Source of the DNA: Acanthopleura granulata
Lineage: Eukaryota > Mollusca > Polyplacophora > Chitonida > Chitonidae
Assembly (NCBI GenBank): GCA_016165875.1
Contig: JABBOT010000001.1
Location: 47,408,625-47,472,624 of the forward strand
Length of the DNA stretch: 64,000 bases
Direction: 5' to 3'
The position numbers were made by a program, and so were the translations under genes. The notes under the pieces are model-generated. The model worked only from the letters and a program-made list of their open reading frames with translations, did not search any database and was not told the origin of the DNA. How positions within the stretch are numbered: position 1 is the stretch's first letter; the number at the start of each line of letters is the position of its first letter. Of the stretch, positions 28,601 to 39,109 are shown one piece after another.

Positions 28601-29289
28601 TACCAGGATCCAGCTTATTAGAGGAGTTTGCCGCACTCCGAAGAGCATACAGTTGAAAAATCAATATAGCCTTCGACTTGAACAGAAAAACCTCCGTGTG
28701 AAGAAAGTCTGGTTTCCTTCATTCACAAAGACACAGCAAGGCGCGTGTTCAAACTGGCCCTTGGATGGCGAACTGGTGGATGTATGTGCTTTCACTTTTC
28801 AATGGGGCCATGATGACCATAACTTATGGACGATGCTAACTGTGTAGCTACATACATGCCCACAATACCAATTGTCCTTCACCAATGTGGTGTGCAAATT
28901 TGCAGCTCAGAGGTTTGTAAGTTAATTCATCAGTAACTTAGAACAATGACAGAGGGGAATAATTGCTTGTTTTTATAGATTTTACGATATACACTTCTAC
29001 AAATATGCTGGAAGACTTGCAGTTGCAAAGAGTCCACTATGCTACTTTCCATCATTACAGCCGTCCTCACGTCGATGGGGTGAAGACAACAAGGCGGAGG
29101 GTATGGGAGTTCTTTCACAAGAATCTTGGCCGAATTGCTCTGATTTTGGCCACGGTGAACATCACTCTTGGGCTGTTTTTGGCGGTGGTCGCTCGGCCTA
29201 TCTGGATTGCCTGGGCGGTGTACTGGGCAGTTCTCGCCTTTATGTACATTCTGGCCGAACTATGCAAAATGCGACAGGTCAAACAATGA
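17968..29289 (+). CDS. Secreted-kelch/cytochrome b561 membrane protein (12 coding exons)
   Basis: Predicted exons are 17968-18196, 19345-19483, 20553-20579, 21523-21683, 22418-22529, 23463-23570, 24406-24493, 24769-24843, 26296-26384, 27028-27241, 28288-28433 and 29061-29289. All introns are GT-AG, phases agree throughout, and the total is 1617 nt, or 538 residues. Residues 1-22 look like a signal peptide. About 24-355 form kelch-type blades, seen as repeated (F/Y)GG motifs, PPARRSF, NDIWQFDF, PQPRYGG, RNELVIFGG, GIYMFGG and LNDLWLL. From about 370 to the end is a cytochrome b561 domain with five hydrophobic helices. Candidate heme-ligand histidines are H377, H410, H443 and H482, spaced 33, 33 and 39, close to the family pattern, with the typical QPLNAVIRPH and WEFFHKNLGR segments. 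Known b561 proteins move electrons across membranes; here kelch would be the outer domain. The physiological substrate is unknown. Exon borders are inferred, the start is the first ATG giving a signal peptide, and exon 6 could end slightly earlier. Confidence 0.85.
18348..18570 (-). mobile_element. Family A SINE in intron 1 of the kelch-b561 gene
   Basis: On the plus strand it reads as the poly(TTTA) tail, TTGATTGGTGTATTACGTCG, TATACGACGGCGGCCAGCAT, then CTCACAGCGACCGCATTGGT. It lies antisense to the host gene, inside the 18197-19344 intron. Confidence 0.85.
20553..20579 (+). CDS. 27-nt microexon of the kelch-b561 gene
   Basis: A 27-nt block lies between a good acceptor (ACATTATTTCAG) and a good donor (GTAAGT). 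It enters and leaves in phase 2, so the reading frame is kept with or without it. Including it supplies the peptide SELWKQLP after NDIWQFDF, which restores the tryptophan expected at the end of a kelch blade. Skipping it would remove nine residues. It is the weakest-evidenced exon by size, but the fit to the kelch pattern is good. Confidence 0.65.
22641..22680. repeat. (AT)n microsatellite in an intron
   Basis: A 40-bp uninterrupted AT tract in the intron after exon 22418-22529. The 138-residue minus-strand frame at 22414-22830 runs through it and through the real exon in antisense, so it is not a gene. Confidence 0.95.
24852..24966. repeat. 56-bp tandem duplication in an intron
   Basis: CATTACC(C/T)TGGATCAGG followed by TATCCGC(G/A)CCCCACAAGA occurs at 24871 and again at 24927, with similar flanks. 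It sits just inside the intron that follows exon 24769-24843. Confidence 0.75.
25935..26150. mobile_element. MITE-like element with terminal inverted repeats
   Basis: The left end (CCTGGGGGTCGGCTTCACAA then AACGATTTTGG) and the reverse complement of the right end (CCAGGGGCGTGTTTCGCAAA then ATGATTTTGG) match imperfectly over roughly 40 bp. The interior is non-coding. Length is about 216 bp and it lies within an intron of the kelch-b561 gene. It resembles a non-autonomous DNA transposon. No transposase is present and no clear target duplication was confirmed. Confidence 0.5.
26703..26940 (-). mobile_element. Family A SINE in an intron
   Basis: The plus strand shows TATTTCACTTATACGACATG, GGAGGAAACCGGGCAAGACC, CATCCGCAGGCTGCTGG, and a tRNA-like region (GGCTTGAGAGCACAGCGATC) up to the head near 26940. 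The 3' tail end is shortened: the GTGTTTTACGCCG block is missing. It lies in the 26385-27027 intron. Confidence 0.75.
27328..27468 (-). mobile_element. 5'-truncated family A SINE in an intron
   Basis: The plus strand shows TTTATTTATTTGATTGGTGC, TTACGCCGTATTGAAGAATA, TGCGACGGCGGCCCGCATTA and CAGACCTTCCCACATACG. The tRNA head is missing. It lies 86 bp after exon 27028-27241. Confidence 0.8.
28519..28605. repeat. Short tandem repeat near an exon, about 30-34 bp period
   Basis: CCACATGTCAGTATTCAGAA recurs as CACATGTCAGTATTCAGAAT and CATATGCCAATATTCAGAAT, giving three imperfect copies in the last intron of the kelch-b561 gene. Confidence 0.6.
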
Positions 29290-29537
29290 AGTTTGGAGGA
29301 CACTGTAGCGTTTTTTTATGTGTGAACTGCATGTTGCGTGTTCCAAAGTGGAAAACGTGAAACCGTTCCACAAAGTTTTTACTGATAAAGCTGACAGCAG
29401 TGCGCTATTTTCACTTATGTAAGTGAATATTTAGTCCATAAAATGTAGATGTTATAAATGACAGCCTGGCCGCGTGTAATATGAATTGATTAATGGTTGT
29501 CATATATACGTACACACGTATAAGTGCAAAATGTCAC

Positions 29538-29543
29538 AATAAA
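29538..29543 (+). terminator. Candidate polyadenylation signal of the kelch-b561 gene
   Basis: AATAAA lies about 250 bp after the stop codon at 29287-29289. Another AATAAA-type word occurs near 29840. Which one is used cannot be told from sequence alone. Confidence 0.45.
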
Positions 29544-29707
29544 TGTACGCCTTTTCCCGTGTCGTATTTTAGACATCGCTCCGCAAAATGCAAGCTAAAA
29601 GAGATGCAATGAATTTTTTTTATAAAGGTTACATATTTAAACTTATAAATCCGAGGCTTTTCTGACCAGCAGCTTTCGTTTGGTGGCTATTCTTGTAATA
29701 ATAATCC

Positions 29708-29770
29708 ACCACGATTGTTTCATGGCTGAAATGTTGCTGACGTGGCGTTAAGCCGTAATCATTCATTGTA
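29708..29770 (+). mobile_element. 3' end of a second SINE type
   Basis: Contains CATGGCTGAAATGTTGCTGA then CGTGGCGTTAAGCCGTAATC and ATTCATTG, a 3' end I associate with SINEs of marine molluscs. A similar piece lies near 60945-60995 (GGCGTTAAGCAATAATTATT, then CATTCATTCC). No tRNA head is attached here. Confidence 0.5.
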
Positions 29771-30179
29771 ATAATGATCATGTCTGAAAAGTAATAACCG
29801 TGTGTTGAAACATAAAGTGGCTATGTATATAATGGATGGTAATAAAACTGCTGTATTTATTCTCGTGTATGTATCTTGTGATTTTTGAATGCTCTCACTC
29901 AAGAACAGTGTTTGAATGACCTTGATGAGGTCATCTGAAGGAGGGAAATCTTATCCATAATTTAATATTAATGGCACAGTTTGGCTTTGAATTTGTTGAC
30001 CCGTTAATATTACCTTTGATGTAAATCGAATGAAGGCAGTTGTTCGAATAGGGTCATAAGCGAATCTGTTCGTTTGCTTGTTAGTTCCTTTCTTAGTAGA
30101 TTAGCACCGTTGTCCACATGGTTCTAATGTTCTAATATCTGTAGCGCTGCCTCACTGGAACACCATTTGCTGACAGTCG

Positions 30180-30345
30180 TCCCTGACGGAATGTTGTTAA
30201 ACCTCCGCCATTCAGGCCATTGAGGTACCGTGTTCGAATCTAGCTCTCTCCTGTTCGGCTGTCTCTATATGTCAGCAGGGTCAATCGAAGTGTGGTGGTT
30301 GCTTTCTACAATTCAGCTAACCGCAGTCATTCTGTGGAATATTCT
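30180..30345 (+). mobile_element. Possible tRNA-headed SINE fragment
   Basis: A B-box-like GTGTTCGAATCTAGC follows a degenerate A-box region (CATTCAGGCCATTGAGG). Downstream are TCAGCAGGGTCAATCGAAGT and a body similar in spacing to other SINEs. Too degenerate for a family assignment. Confidence 0.3.
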
Positions 30346-30526
30346 CTACAGTCCACCCTAGACACCCGCCCTTTCTTTCTTATAATGTGTGAAAACCGGA
30401 GAAGTACCAAGATTGTCGGCTTTAGTCTCATAGAGGTGATCTTAACCGGGATTTTCAGCTTATGAAACACGAAAAGTTCTGACCTGTCGATGCCTCTTAC
30501 CTGCCTCTTACACCGTGTTAAGTAAT

Positions 30527-30885
30527 AATGCGCGAATAATGTAATACCCACCGTATAATGTAATGATAATTTCCGTGTTATGTAATATCGCCACGTAAAG
30601 TACAGTCAGGCGGACAAATAAACGGCGAAGGTAATTGTAACCAACAGACTGTTGGGGATATGACTAAAGAAATATTCAAAACGACGGCTTTTATTTATTT
30701 ATTTATTTTACTGGTGTTTTAAAACATGTTTTACTCATTTTCATTTTTATAACAGTACCCAGGGACTGGTTTTACTACATTACACGGGGAAATTCATTAC
30801 AGTACTCGGTGATATTACATAACACTGAAATGTTTATTACATTACATGGTGAATGTGACGTTACTCGTATATTATTACATAACAG
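30527..30885. repeat. Imperfect inverted repeat of about 65 bp with a spacer
   Basis: The left arm (about 30527-30592: AATGTAATACCCACCGTATA through TGTTATGTAATATCGCC) is the imperfect reverse complement of the right arm (about 30807-30880: GGTGATATTACATAACACTG through TTACATTACATGGTGAATGT). The spacer holds a (TTTA)n run and a further related word. It could be a palindromic repeat unit or a non-autonomous element. Confidence 0.5.
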
Positions 30886-30899
30886 GCTGTAACAAAGCC

Positions 30900-31960
30900 G
30901 ATATTTTCTATAATTAAGCGGAAAGTTTAGAGGTGAACTGTCCTAGGTATACATTTCACTTTATTTATCTGAATAATATACCAGTGATATAGAAAATATG
31001 ATGCAAACAGAAAAATGCATCTGCTAAGTTTTTTCGCTCGTAGAAAATAAAAATATATTTAACACTAAAAATTCCTAAAACAAAATTGCACATCGCTTGT
31101 CTGCCCTTGATTGGCTTTAGTATAGCAAATATGCGTGACATCTTTCGGTTTTGAGGCTCATTGTTTTTAGTCGGATCGCAGCACGTCTCCTGAAAATGAC
31201 AAGAACATTATATCGAGTGCTTAATCAGTTCGAAATGGTCACGTCGCGTGGCAACTATCCATTTCCTTCGCTTGGAGGGGTCCGATGAAAACTAATGCCA
31301 TCATAATTCGATGTGTGATTAACACAGTTGATTGTTGCACAAAACGGCACACCGTCAGGGTGATGTCATACATAAGGGGACATCAAGGGGAGATAAGCCT
31401 GTAGTGAATACCCCGCTTCATGAAACTAAGCCTATTGGTCTTGAAAAAAATAACTTTTAAAAATGTAACGATTTTTATTCTTTAAATCAGTTCGGCTCTT
31501 TGTCTCAGATGGCCCCAGTATATACGCTTACGTAAACTTGAACAGTTGGGACAGTTAACCTTTCAGGAAGTTTTAGAGGAATCCTTCAATGTGCGTTTAT
31601 CCTACTTTACTGTATAGAAGATGCAATACACAACGGTACAGACATAATCGGTTAAGCCTGATTACGCCTCCAACAAAGTGTAATGACGAAGACCGACGCA
31701 GACAAGAAGAGTTTTTTTACGAACACCTTAAACAGATGACGTTAATCCTAACATGCTTGAGACATGCCACCTGGGGCATGTGTGAGGATTAGGTAGTCCT
31801 GTTTGCTTGCCACGCGCACAGCCAAATGTCACTCATTGCTACATCCTTCGACCATCCAGTCAATTCCATAATTATCTGCTCACGTTGTAGTTATTGTACC
31901 GTATGATACACCAGAGCCTACTTACTGGGTTTATTTACCCCTCTAACAATTTACAATTTT
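30900..31960. other. Intergenic, no gene seen
   Basis: AT-rich sequence between the convergent 3' ends of the kelch-b561 gene and the LIM gene. No recognisable coding sequence. Confidence 0.5.
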
Positions 31961-31968
31961 ATACAATT

Positions 31969-32116
31969 TATTTTTTTATTAATTAGTTTTCATTGATGTT
32001 TTCACGCCGTAGTCTAGAATATTTCACCTATACGACGACGTCCAGCACTACGGTGGGAAGAAACCGGGCAAAACCCAGGGAAACCTACGACCATCCGCAG
32101 GTTGCTGGCAGACCAA
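31969..32116 (-). mobile_element. 5'-truncated family A SINE
   Basis: The plus strand shows TTCACGCCGTAGTCTAGAAT, CCTATACGACGACGTCCAGC, GAAACCGGGCAAAACCCAGG and CATCCGCAGGTTGCTGGCAG. It lies downstream of the LIM gene. Confidence 0.8.
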
Positions 32117-32417
32117 CTACACACTTGCGCAAGTCTTCCAAATCCAAATTGCCATTTGAAACACCAGCTTCATTTTATGTCTCTAAGGTAAAACTGGTTA
32201 AGTTTATTTCCTTGAGACACCGTTCGAAAGATACCAGACACCATGTGCCAATAGTATACCTACACTTGACACTTCCCACCGTTAGTCACTTGTTGTATCA
32301 CTGAATATTACGTCTTCAAGGTGCTAATAAATCAAATGTCAAACAACTACAGACATACTTTCTCCATGCATGACTAATAAGAAGTACTGGAAGGTTTTAA
32401 TGTCATTTTCTCTGGTA

Positions 32418-32423
32418 TTTATT
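32418..32423 (-). terminator. Candidate polyadenylation signal of the LIM gene
   Basis: AATAAA on the minus strand, about 510 bp after the stop codon at 32934-32936. A signal nearer the stop may have been missed. Confidence 0.35.
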
Positions 32424-32933
32424 CTAAGTTGCATTCAGAGTAATAACAAAAATATACAACTGCTGAATGAAATAAAAAGGTGACATGGAAAAACTACAAC
32501 TTGTATGTCTGACGTCAAATAAGCGCTGTCATCAACCACGAGAAAAGTAAGCGGTGGATTTTTAATTAGAGTGAAAGTGTTCGGTGCTGATCTTACAGGC
32601 ATTTGTCGATTAAAAAATTTAATCAGCGCGTGACAGGAGGAAAATCCGGGTGTGCTGTCGTTGCAGTTTGTACCACATATTCCAAGTGCGTCGGGGGTGT
32701 TGGGCAAACAATAACACACTCATGTATATATGTATACATATATGTACTATTACACTATACGAAATCGAATTTTTTGTTCCAAATTTTTCTTCATTTCCAA
32801 TCATTATATGTGTTATAAAAGTCACAAAATCTGTTGATGACGGTTGCCCTAAGTTTCCGTCATCTTCGTTTTGAAACAGTCGTATAAAATTGGTATCCCT
32901 CAATATGGGCTTCTCCTGTGGTCACAGAGCAGC

Positions 32934-35900
32934 TTAAGCCATGGACAAAGTTCCGGCGCCCTGTCCGAAGCCATAACCACTGGGGCCGAACTGCTTACCA
33001 TAGCAGTCTGAAACACAAAACCAAAAAAAACAAAAAGGAAACAAAAAACACACGTATACACACCAAAATGCACAAGATAAGAACACTGAAACATCAGTTG
33101 CTCAATATAAGGTTAGGGTACTCTGTAAATTTTCATTTCCAATGGTCAACAGCTTTGTGAATGACAAAGCCAGCAAATTCCTCGTTGATTTTCATATTTG
33201 AGAATAACAAAGCGATGGCCAAATTTAAAAATTTTGGGGGGCTCGCAAACCGACAGTCCAAATATTAGTAACTGAATGCTCAAACTTGGCTCAGCTTGTA
33301 TTGCAACAGCACAGAATCAGCGGTCAGAGTTGTATCGATTTAATATAAACATATTTAACGACTTTTAATTTGGATTGCACTTTTAGGTTTAAGCACGAAA
33401 TCACTATGAGAAGTGAGTCCCAGATCTGAAGTACACCACTCAGTACTTGTTCAGTGTTCCTGAATGTTTCTCATCAAATCTTCATCTCCGAGAAGTTATA
33501 CAGTGTCATTTATTTATTTATTTTCTTTTTTTTTATATTTATTTGATTGCTGTTTTGTTACGCCGTACTCAAGAACATTGCACTTATACGACGGCGGTGG
33601 GAGGAAACCGGGCAGAGCCCGCGGGAAACCCACGACAATCCACAGGTTGCTATACAGGGTCATGTTACCTGCATGTGTATGTACAGAACTGAAAGGGAAA
33701 GTGAATTCCTTGCGTGTTGTATATCCAGGAGAGTGACTTACTAGCTGAACCCAAATAAGATAAAATTGCGATGATTAATGACGTCATAGTTTCATTTACG
33801 CCATTCACGCGTTGTCCCTTTGAGACGAAACATGTTTTCTCGAAGTCGCTAAGCTCAACAATATTGTTCTCGAATGAGTGAGTGAATGCTTGGGGATTAA
33901 CGTCGTACTTAACAATGTTTCTGTCACATGACGAGGAGGAGTCCTCCTGGGTGTGCTTATAGTGTGTCTTCTTGCTTAAAGTGCTGCCGCCACTGGAATA
34001 TTATGCCGAAAATCTCTGCTAAGATCCAAAGATACCGAAGACAAAGAGTTTGGTATGACCCGACAAGAACTTGAACCTGGGTCTCCCGACCTCGAGGCGG
34101 ACGCTCTTACCACTGGATAACGAGGCGGTCTATTGTTCTCGAAATGACAGTATTGGGCGTGTTATTCTGCAATGACCATACATGTTTTGTCTTTACTGGC
34201 TGCAACTCCACTCGTTTCGTTTTCGTTTGGTGTTGGCCATGCTCATCTCAATAACAGACACAACTCATTACGCCGATCAGAGACAGTTGAACTTACTTTT
34301 GCAGTAGATCTCGGTTTCGTGCTTGTTGGTATTGGTAGAGTCGAGAGACTTGTGGCAGGTTGCGCAGTTAAAGCACGTCTTGTGCCATGGCTGAAACCAA
34401 AAATCATAGTCATCAGAAACGTCAGTCGTCAGTAAAGATTAACTCATATGTCAAATTATCGGCTGATTTTACTGTGGAGTCGTCCTACATCTGGAATATT
34501 AAATAACATCATATAAGAAATAATGAGACGCTAGTTACACCTATTGACTGGTTGATACAGATTAATACCTTTGATTCTTGCACTGATAGCAGGAGCATAG
34601 GCCAATCACTTGTACTGTCCGTTTGGACCTCAGCTGATTACACTGTTTGTAATGCAATTCGCCAGTCCGTCTATGCACATCCGGGCGCTTCCCCTACATG
34701 AGGAGGAGGAAAGCAACCCAGCGATGAAATAAATATCACCAGAAGGGAGGCCTGTATGGAAATGAACAACAGTGGGCTACATTCTGAGAGCAATGCCTCA
34801 GAATGACCAGAAATAAATGTATGTCAGAAGAACATAGCAATCTGCAGACCTGTGTAGAACACAAAAAGTCTGAAGGCTAAACTTAGACGGCTAACTCATT
34901 TAGCCCGCTAACAATTCTGTGTAACCCGTTTCACAAAGAAAATATTTGGCTATCCACTAAAGCTTTTGTCTTACATTTTGAAAGCTAGCCTGAAATCCTT
35001 AGTTATTGTCCATGCTGGCTAGGAGGAAGAATATTCGCCTTCTGTCACTTCCATGATTGCGGGAGGAACAGCGCAAATGCCCGGATGTCCATGATCTCTA
35101 ATACATTTATTGAGAGTTATTATGTTTATTGTTGTTTTTTTTTGTTGTTTTTTTTTTTCATTGAGTGAGCGGGGGCAAGTGTCAGGCAAAAAGAGATAGT
35201 AAAGACAACCAGATTGCCGATTTAGTGCTCACAACACTAACATACTGTCAGCTTTAGGTGCAGCACTGAACTCCTGTCATTTTGCCTGCAGGGCGCACAA
35301 TCTGCCGGTGTTGTCGGTAAATATAATGCCGGTGTCGACACATGCGTCATCAATCCATTGTCCTGACTACACTTTGCCGGTGTCGCCACATTTTGCCTGC
35401 GTTAACGCATATAAGACATCAACGACATTGCTCTTACTGGCACATTGCCGGTGTCAATACTTTACCTTTGTCGACACGAATCCGTCATCAACCCGTTGTC
35501 CTTTTTGGCACATGGCCGGTGTCCACGTTGCAAATACTGATATGACTGGTATTAGCTAGGATAGATCGAGACTTACCACGGTGGACCCAATGGCCCTTTC
35601 GGCGTCATAGACTCTCTTGGCGCAGCGTGGACAACCTCCCTCTACGGGGCCAGCCATCGAGGGGCCAATATGGACCTCGGTGGGACGGTTGCTGAAGTAA
35701 AGAGTATACAAGTAAAAACTGGTGTAAGTGTTTTCCATGTGTCGGAAGAGGCCCAATCAGAGTGTTGAAGAAGTTGTCGCTATGTATGATATTTCAGTCA
35801 TGAAAGATGAAACGCTGTGATAAGGGCGTATCAGGAAAGCGTTAGTTTGTACTTTAGGTGGATTCAGGAACCAACAAACTTAACTTTCTGGCTACCCTAT

Positions 35901-37014
35901 GCTACGGTTCATGTACATAAAACTAACAAGCATTACCGTTAATCACAGGTATAACGTTCTTTTTTTCACAAAAATGAAACCATTTTGCAATAAGTGTTTG
36001 AAGTGAGCATTTTACAATACCTACATTGGAAGTATTGCTCTTACAGCCTTATAGAAAATCAAAAATGGTTTTATTTTTCGAAATCGCATTATTTGTTGTT
36101 ACTTTTGTTCATGCAAATTATCAGTGGAACCATTTGTAGTGATTTACTTTTCCCAGCTTTACCAACTTAAGTATACTCATTACTGTGTATATATTTCAAA
36201 CAATAGAACATTTTAACTGAAGTTTAAACCTGTCAGCTTACCTCATCTGGCACTCCATGTTGCCAAACTGACTGCCGGTGTCCATGCTGAGAGCGCCTGC
36301 GCCGCCTCCGAAGCCGTAGCCCTTTGGTCCAAACAGCCGGCCATGGCAACCTTTACAGTAGAGCTTGTCCTCGTGAGTGGAGCTGTTTGTACTGTCAAGC
36401 ATCTTGTTGCACATTTCTGATAAGAAAGTAGTGATGCATGTTTGATAGAATAATCAGTGGTAGACCCCCTACATGCGAACATCTTCCGTGAAAAGAAAAC
36501 ACCATATAGACCTAAACATATAGTTGTTTTCTTTTCCTTTAAAGCCCAGTTTTGTACGCTTGACCGTGTTATTACATGTATTTGCTGGTGGGTGGATAGA
36601 AAGTTTGGCCGGTGGTCAATTAAACAATGGAATCATAAGGATATCTTCTCCGAAAAGTTGTCTCAAAAATGCTCGATTATATTAATACAGTTTACCGGGT
36701 ATATACCATTTGTTACACCCCTGGACACCATGTTAAAGAACTTAAAACTCGCTGTTGGCTCTGTCAAAGTGAGCCATAACTACCAAGGCACCGTATCTTA
36801 TACAGATATGAAGTTCACTTAGCTAAGTGCTACTTAGTACTGAGTATGCTTTATGAAACTGGCCCCTGGCATACAAGTGGCTGTCGCCTGAAGACTCACC
36901 GCACTTGAAGCAGAACTTGTGCCACTTGAAGCCACCTGCCAGTCTCTCCTCGGCGGCATACACGGATTTGCCGCATTTCGGACACCTAGGAATCTCCTGA
37001 GGTTTGAACGGCAT
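32934..37014 (-). CDS. CSRP: Two-LIM cysteine- and glycine-rich protein (CRP/muscle LIM family)
   Basis: Coding exons on the minus strand are 37014-36900, 36416-36242, 35691-35577, 34390-34297 and 33007-32934. All have GT-AG borders and agreeing phases. The joined product is 190 residues, the usual CRP size. LIM1 spans residues 11-62 and LIM2 117-168; each has the full C-x2-C-x17-H-x2-C-x2-C-x2-C-x17-C-x2-C zinc pattern. Each is followed by the CRP glycine-rich stretch ([12 protein letters not shown] and [12 protein letters not shown]). CRPs are adaptor proteins that bind alpha-actinin, actin filaments and, in the nucleus, transcription factors, and in invertebrates they are mainly muscle proteins. 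The protein ends at GTLSMA. The ATG at 37014 follows a 30-nt untranslated stretch with an acceptor (TTTTCAG) before it, so a 5' non-coding exon lies upstream. Which of the several CRP paralogues this is cannot be told. Confidence 0.93.
33510..33655 (-). mobile_element. 5'-truncated family A SINE in a LIM-gene intron
   Basis: The plus strand shows TTATTTGATTGCTGTTTTGT, TACGCCGTACTCAAGAACAT, TATACGACGGCGGTGGGAGG and ACAATCCACAGGTTGCT. It lies in the last intron (33008-34296), in the same orientation as the gene. Confidence 0.8.
33871..34134 (-). mobile_element. Full-length tRNA-derived SINE of a second family (family B)
   Basis: On the minus strand the head reads CCTCGTTATCCAGTGGTAAG (A-box type), then GCGTCCGCCTCGAGGTCGGG, then GGTTCAAGTTC (B box). 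The body is unlike family A. It ends in TTAAGTACGACGTTAATCCC followed by a short CATTCACTCACTCATTC tail. It sits in the last intron of the LIM gene beside a family A copy. The tRNA-like part is intact enough to define RNA polymerase III boxes. Confidence 0.7.
35275..35545. repeat. Degenerate minisatellite in a LIM-gene intron
   Basis: GCCGGTGTCGACAC, CGTCATCAA(T/C)CC(A/G)TTGTCCT and CACATTGCCGGTGTC recur four or more times with variable spacing. It lies just beyond exon 35691-35577, in the intron towards the 3' end. Confidence 0.6.
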
Positions 37015-37045
37015 CTTCAGTCAGGGAGTACGACCTCTGGTTGTC

Positions 37046-37210
37046 TGAAAACATATAAAACGTATTACCCCTTTGAAATGTATATAAAAAAACGTATTAC
37101 ACCCCTGCTTTACAGAAACAAATAACATTATTACACATCTGCTATATAGAAACACATAAAACGTATTGCACCTCTGCTATATATAAACAAATAACACATA
37201 TTCCACATTT
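37046..37210. repeat. AT-rich minisatellite at the edge of a LIM-gene intron
   Basis: Three to four imperfect units share ATAAAACGTATT(A/G)CACC, CTGCTATATA and GAAACAAATAAC. They start immediately upstream of the acceptor of the first coding exon. The acceptor itself (37045-37047 region) borders the array. Confidence 0.6.
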
Positions 37211-38953
37211 AGATGAATCGACGTAATTCGTTTTGATATCTGAGAACTGCTTAAATGGATGGTGAACTGACAAAGGTTCCACATAATTAACTTTACGATA
37301 TGGACATTGAGTGTTTAAGCTACTAAACATGAGGCGGAAGATAATTCTATGTAAATAATGGTTAAAAGCTCAAAAAATACCATCTTAGTTAAGGCACTCC
37401 AAAACAGGGAACTATATATAAGCATTATATTGAAGAATGAATGAAGTATTGAAGTCTAACGCAACACGGGCCGTATTTCAGCCATACTGCTTCGAAAGTG
37501 TATCAGAGCCAAGAAACAGTCCTCAACTAAAATACAGTAAGGACTCATCACTGATTAAGATAACACTTCTAATCTCTGTCTTAGCTTTACTCTTAGGTTC
37601 TGCTGTTTCGAGTGTGCCTGTTGTTTTGTTAACTGTATCTGTAAATATCTGACATCCACAGAAATCTGTTCAAGCACATAACTCTGTTTCCCTCAGGGTG
37701 AAAATAGGCAGACGTTGTAAGTAAACAGACGGGAATAGCTTGCGAATACTGATAACACATGTGTGGATCAGCAAGAACGAGTTCAGGATCCGGTAGACTG
37801 TGGAGACAAACCTTTTGGATGGCCGCGGAGATTTGCTGAATAAACCGCAGCCAAAACAGTATACACTATAATAATAACCTAGGTCTTGAGGTGTTATAAT
37901 TGATACAGGGTGGAAAAACACCGCCCTCCCGCTCACTCCTTGAGGAACGGATACGCGCAGGAGTTTTGTTTGTGGGCCATCAGTTTGAATTAATAGGCTA
38001 GAACTTTTACAAGGCACTTAAATTGTGCATACATCTAATTAATTTCCATGGTATCGTAATAAACAATCCAGTATAAGACTTGCCCATGAACTGTACCTCA
38101 GGTTATAGGATACAAATCCCGATCCCTGGTCTAAAGGGTGCAGTAAGAGTATCAAACTGGAAATGACGTCAAAAAATCATTTAGAAATCACGGCTCGTAC
38201 GTCACTCCTCCAAACACAGAGGCAATATATCGTTGAAAAATAGAACAGAAAGATTTATTGTTGGCCTTAAATAAATGCTACAAAAAGCATGTGTGAGACA
38301 AGTGCCATCAACAAGCATTGTCTGAATGTATCTTCTATGTACCCGAATTGATAGTAAATAACATGTACGGACGACAGCGAGCCCCGCATGAAACTGTGTG
38401 TGTTGAGTATGCGTGTGTGCCTGTGCTGTGTGGAAGGGAGAGGGTCTGTGCAGAGGTATATACCTGGGACGATTAATACACAAAAACATATATTGGCTGG
38501 TATAATTTATTAGTATTTCATATAAAGTTGTTATATCATAAACAGAGTGCTAGTACGGGCCGGTGATGTAACACAGGTAACCATTCCGTGTTGGTGCCAC
38601 ACAGCACTAAAGTGTGAAGTGAGCACGGTGTGCATAAAGTGTGTAGTGTTCAGTGTAAAGTGTGCACATTGAACACGTTGAAGCGATTACAGATGCTCCT
38701 GTCTGTACGTGCAGCTCTCGCCTCTGACACATGTAACATATTTACCGACAAGACTAATTGACAGCGCCACCTGCCTTAACATAAAACAAGGATATAATCA
38801 GAAAGGAAAGCTGTGCACAGCGTGATTTTCAATTTGTGCTTCTGATTTCACCATCCATCACTAGAACTCCGCAAATGAGCAGTTCCAGCAATACTTGTGC
38901 ATTCAACATTTACCTAAGGCTGTTCCAGTTATCTCATAACATATATCCTATAA

Positions 38954-39102
38954 CCGTACGTGGGAAGGTCTGTCGGCACCCTGCGGATGGTGGTGGGTTT
39001 GACCCGGGCTCTGCCCGGTTTCCTTCAACCATAATGCTGGCCGCCTTGGTATCAGTGAAATATTCTTGAGTACGGTGTAAAACACCAATGAAATAAATAA
39101 AT
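38954..39102 (+). mobile_element. 5'-truncated family A SINE
   Basis: CGTACGTGGGAAGGTCTGTC, GCACCCTGCGGATGGTGG, CTCTGCCCGGTTTCCTTCAA, ATAATGCTGGCCGCCTTGG and GTACGGTGTAAAACACCAAT with an AAATAAATAAAT tail. It lies in the inferred long 5' intron of the LIM gene. Confidence 0.85.
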
Positions 39103-39109
39103 CCAATAT

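Noticed and set aside
28960..29060. Earlier acceptor (TTTTATAG near 28978) for the last kelch-b561 exon
   Set aside because: In the required phase it gives a frame that does not match cytochrome b561. The acceptor at 29060 gives NAVIRPH and WEFFHKNLGR in frame.
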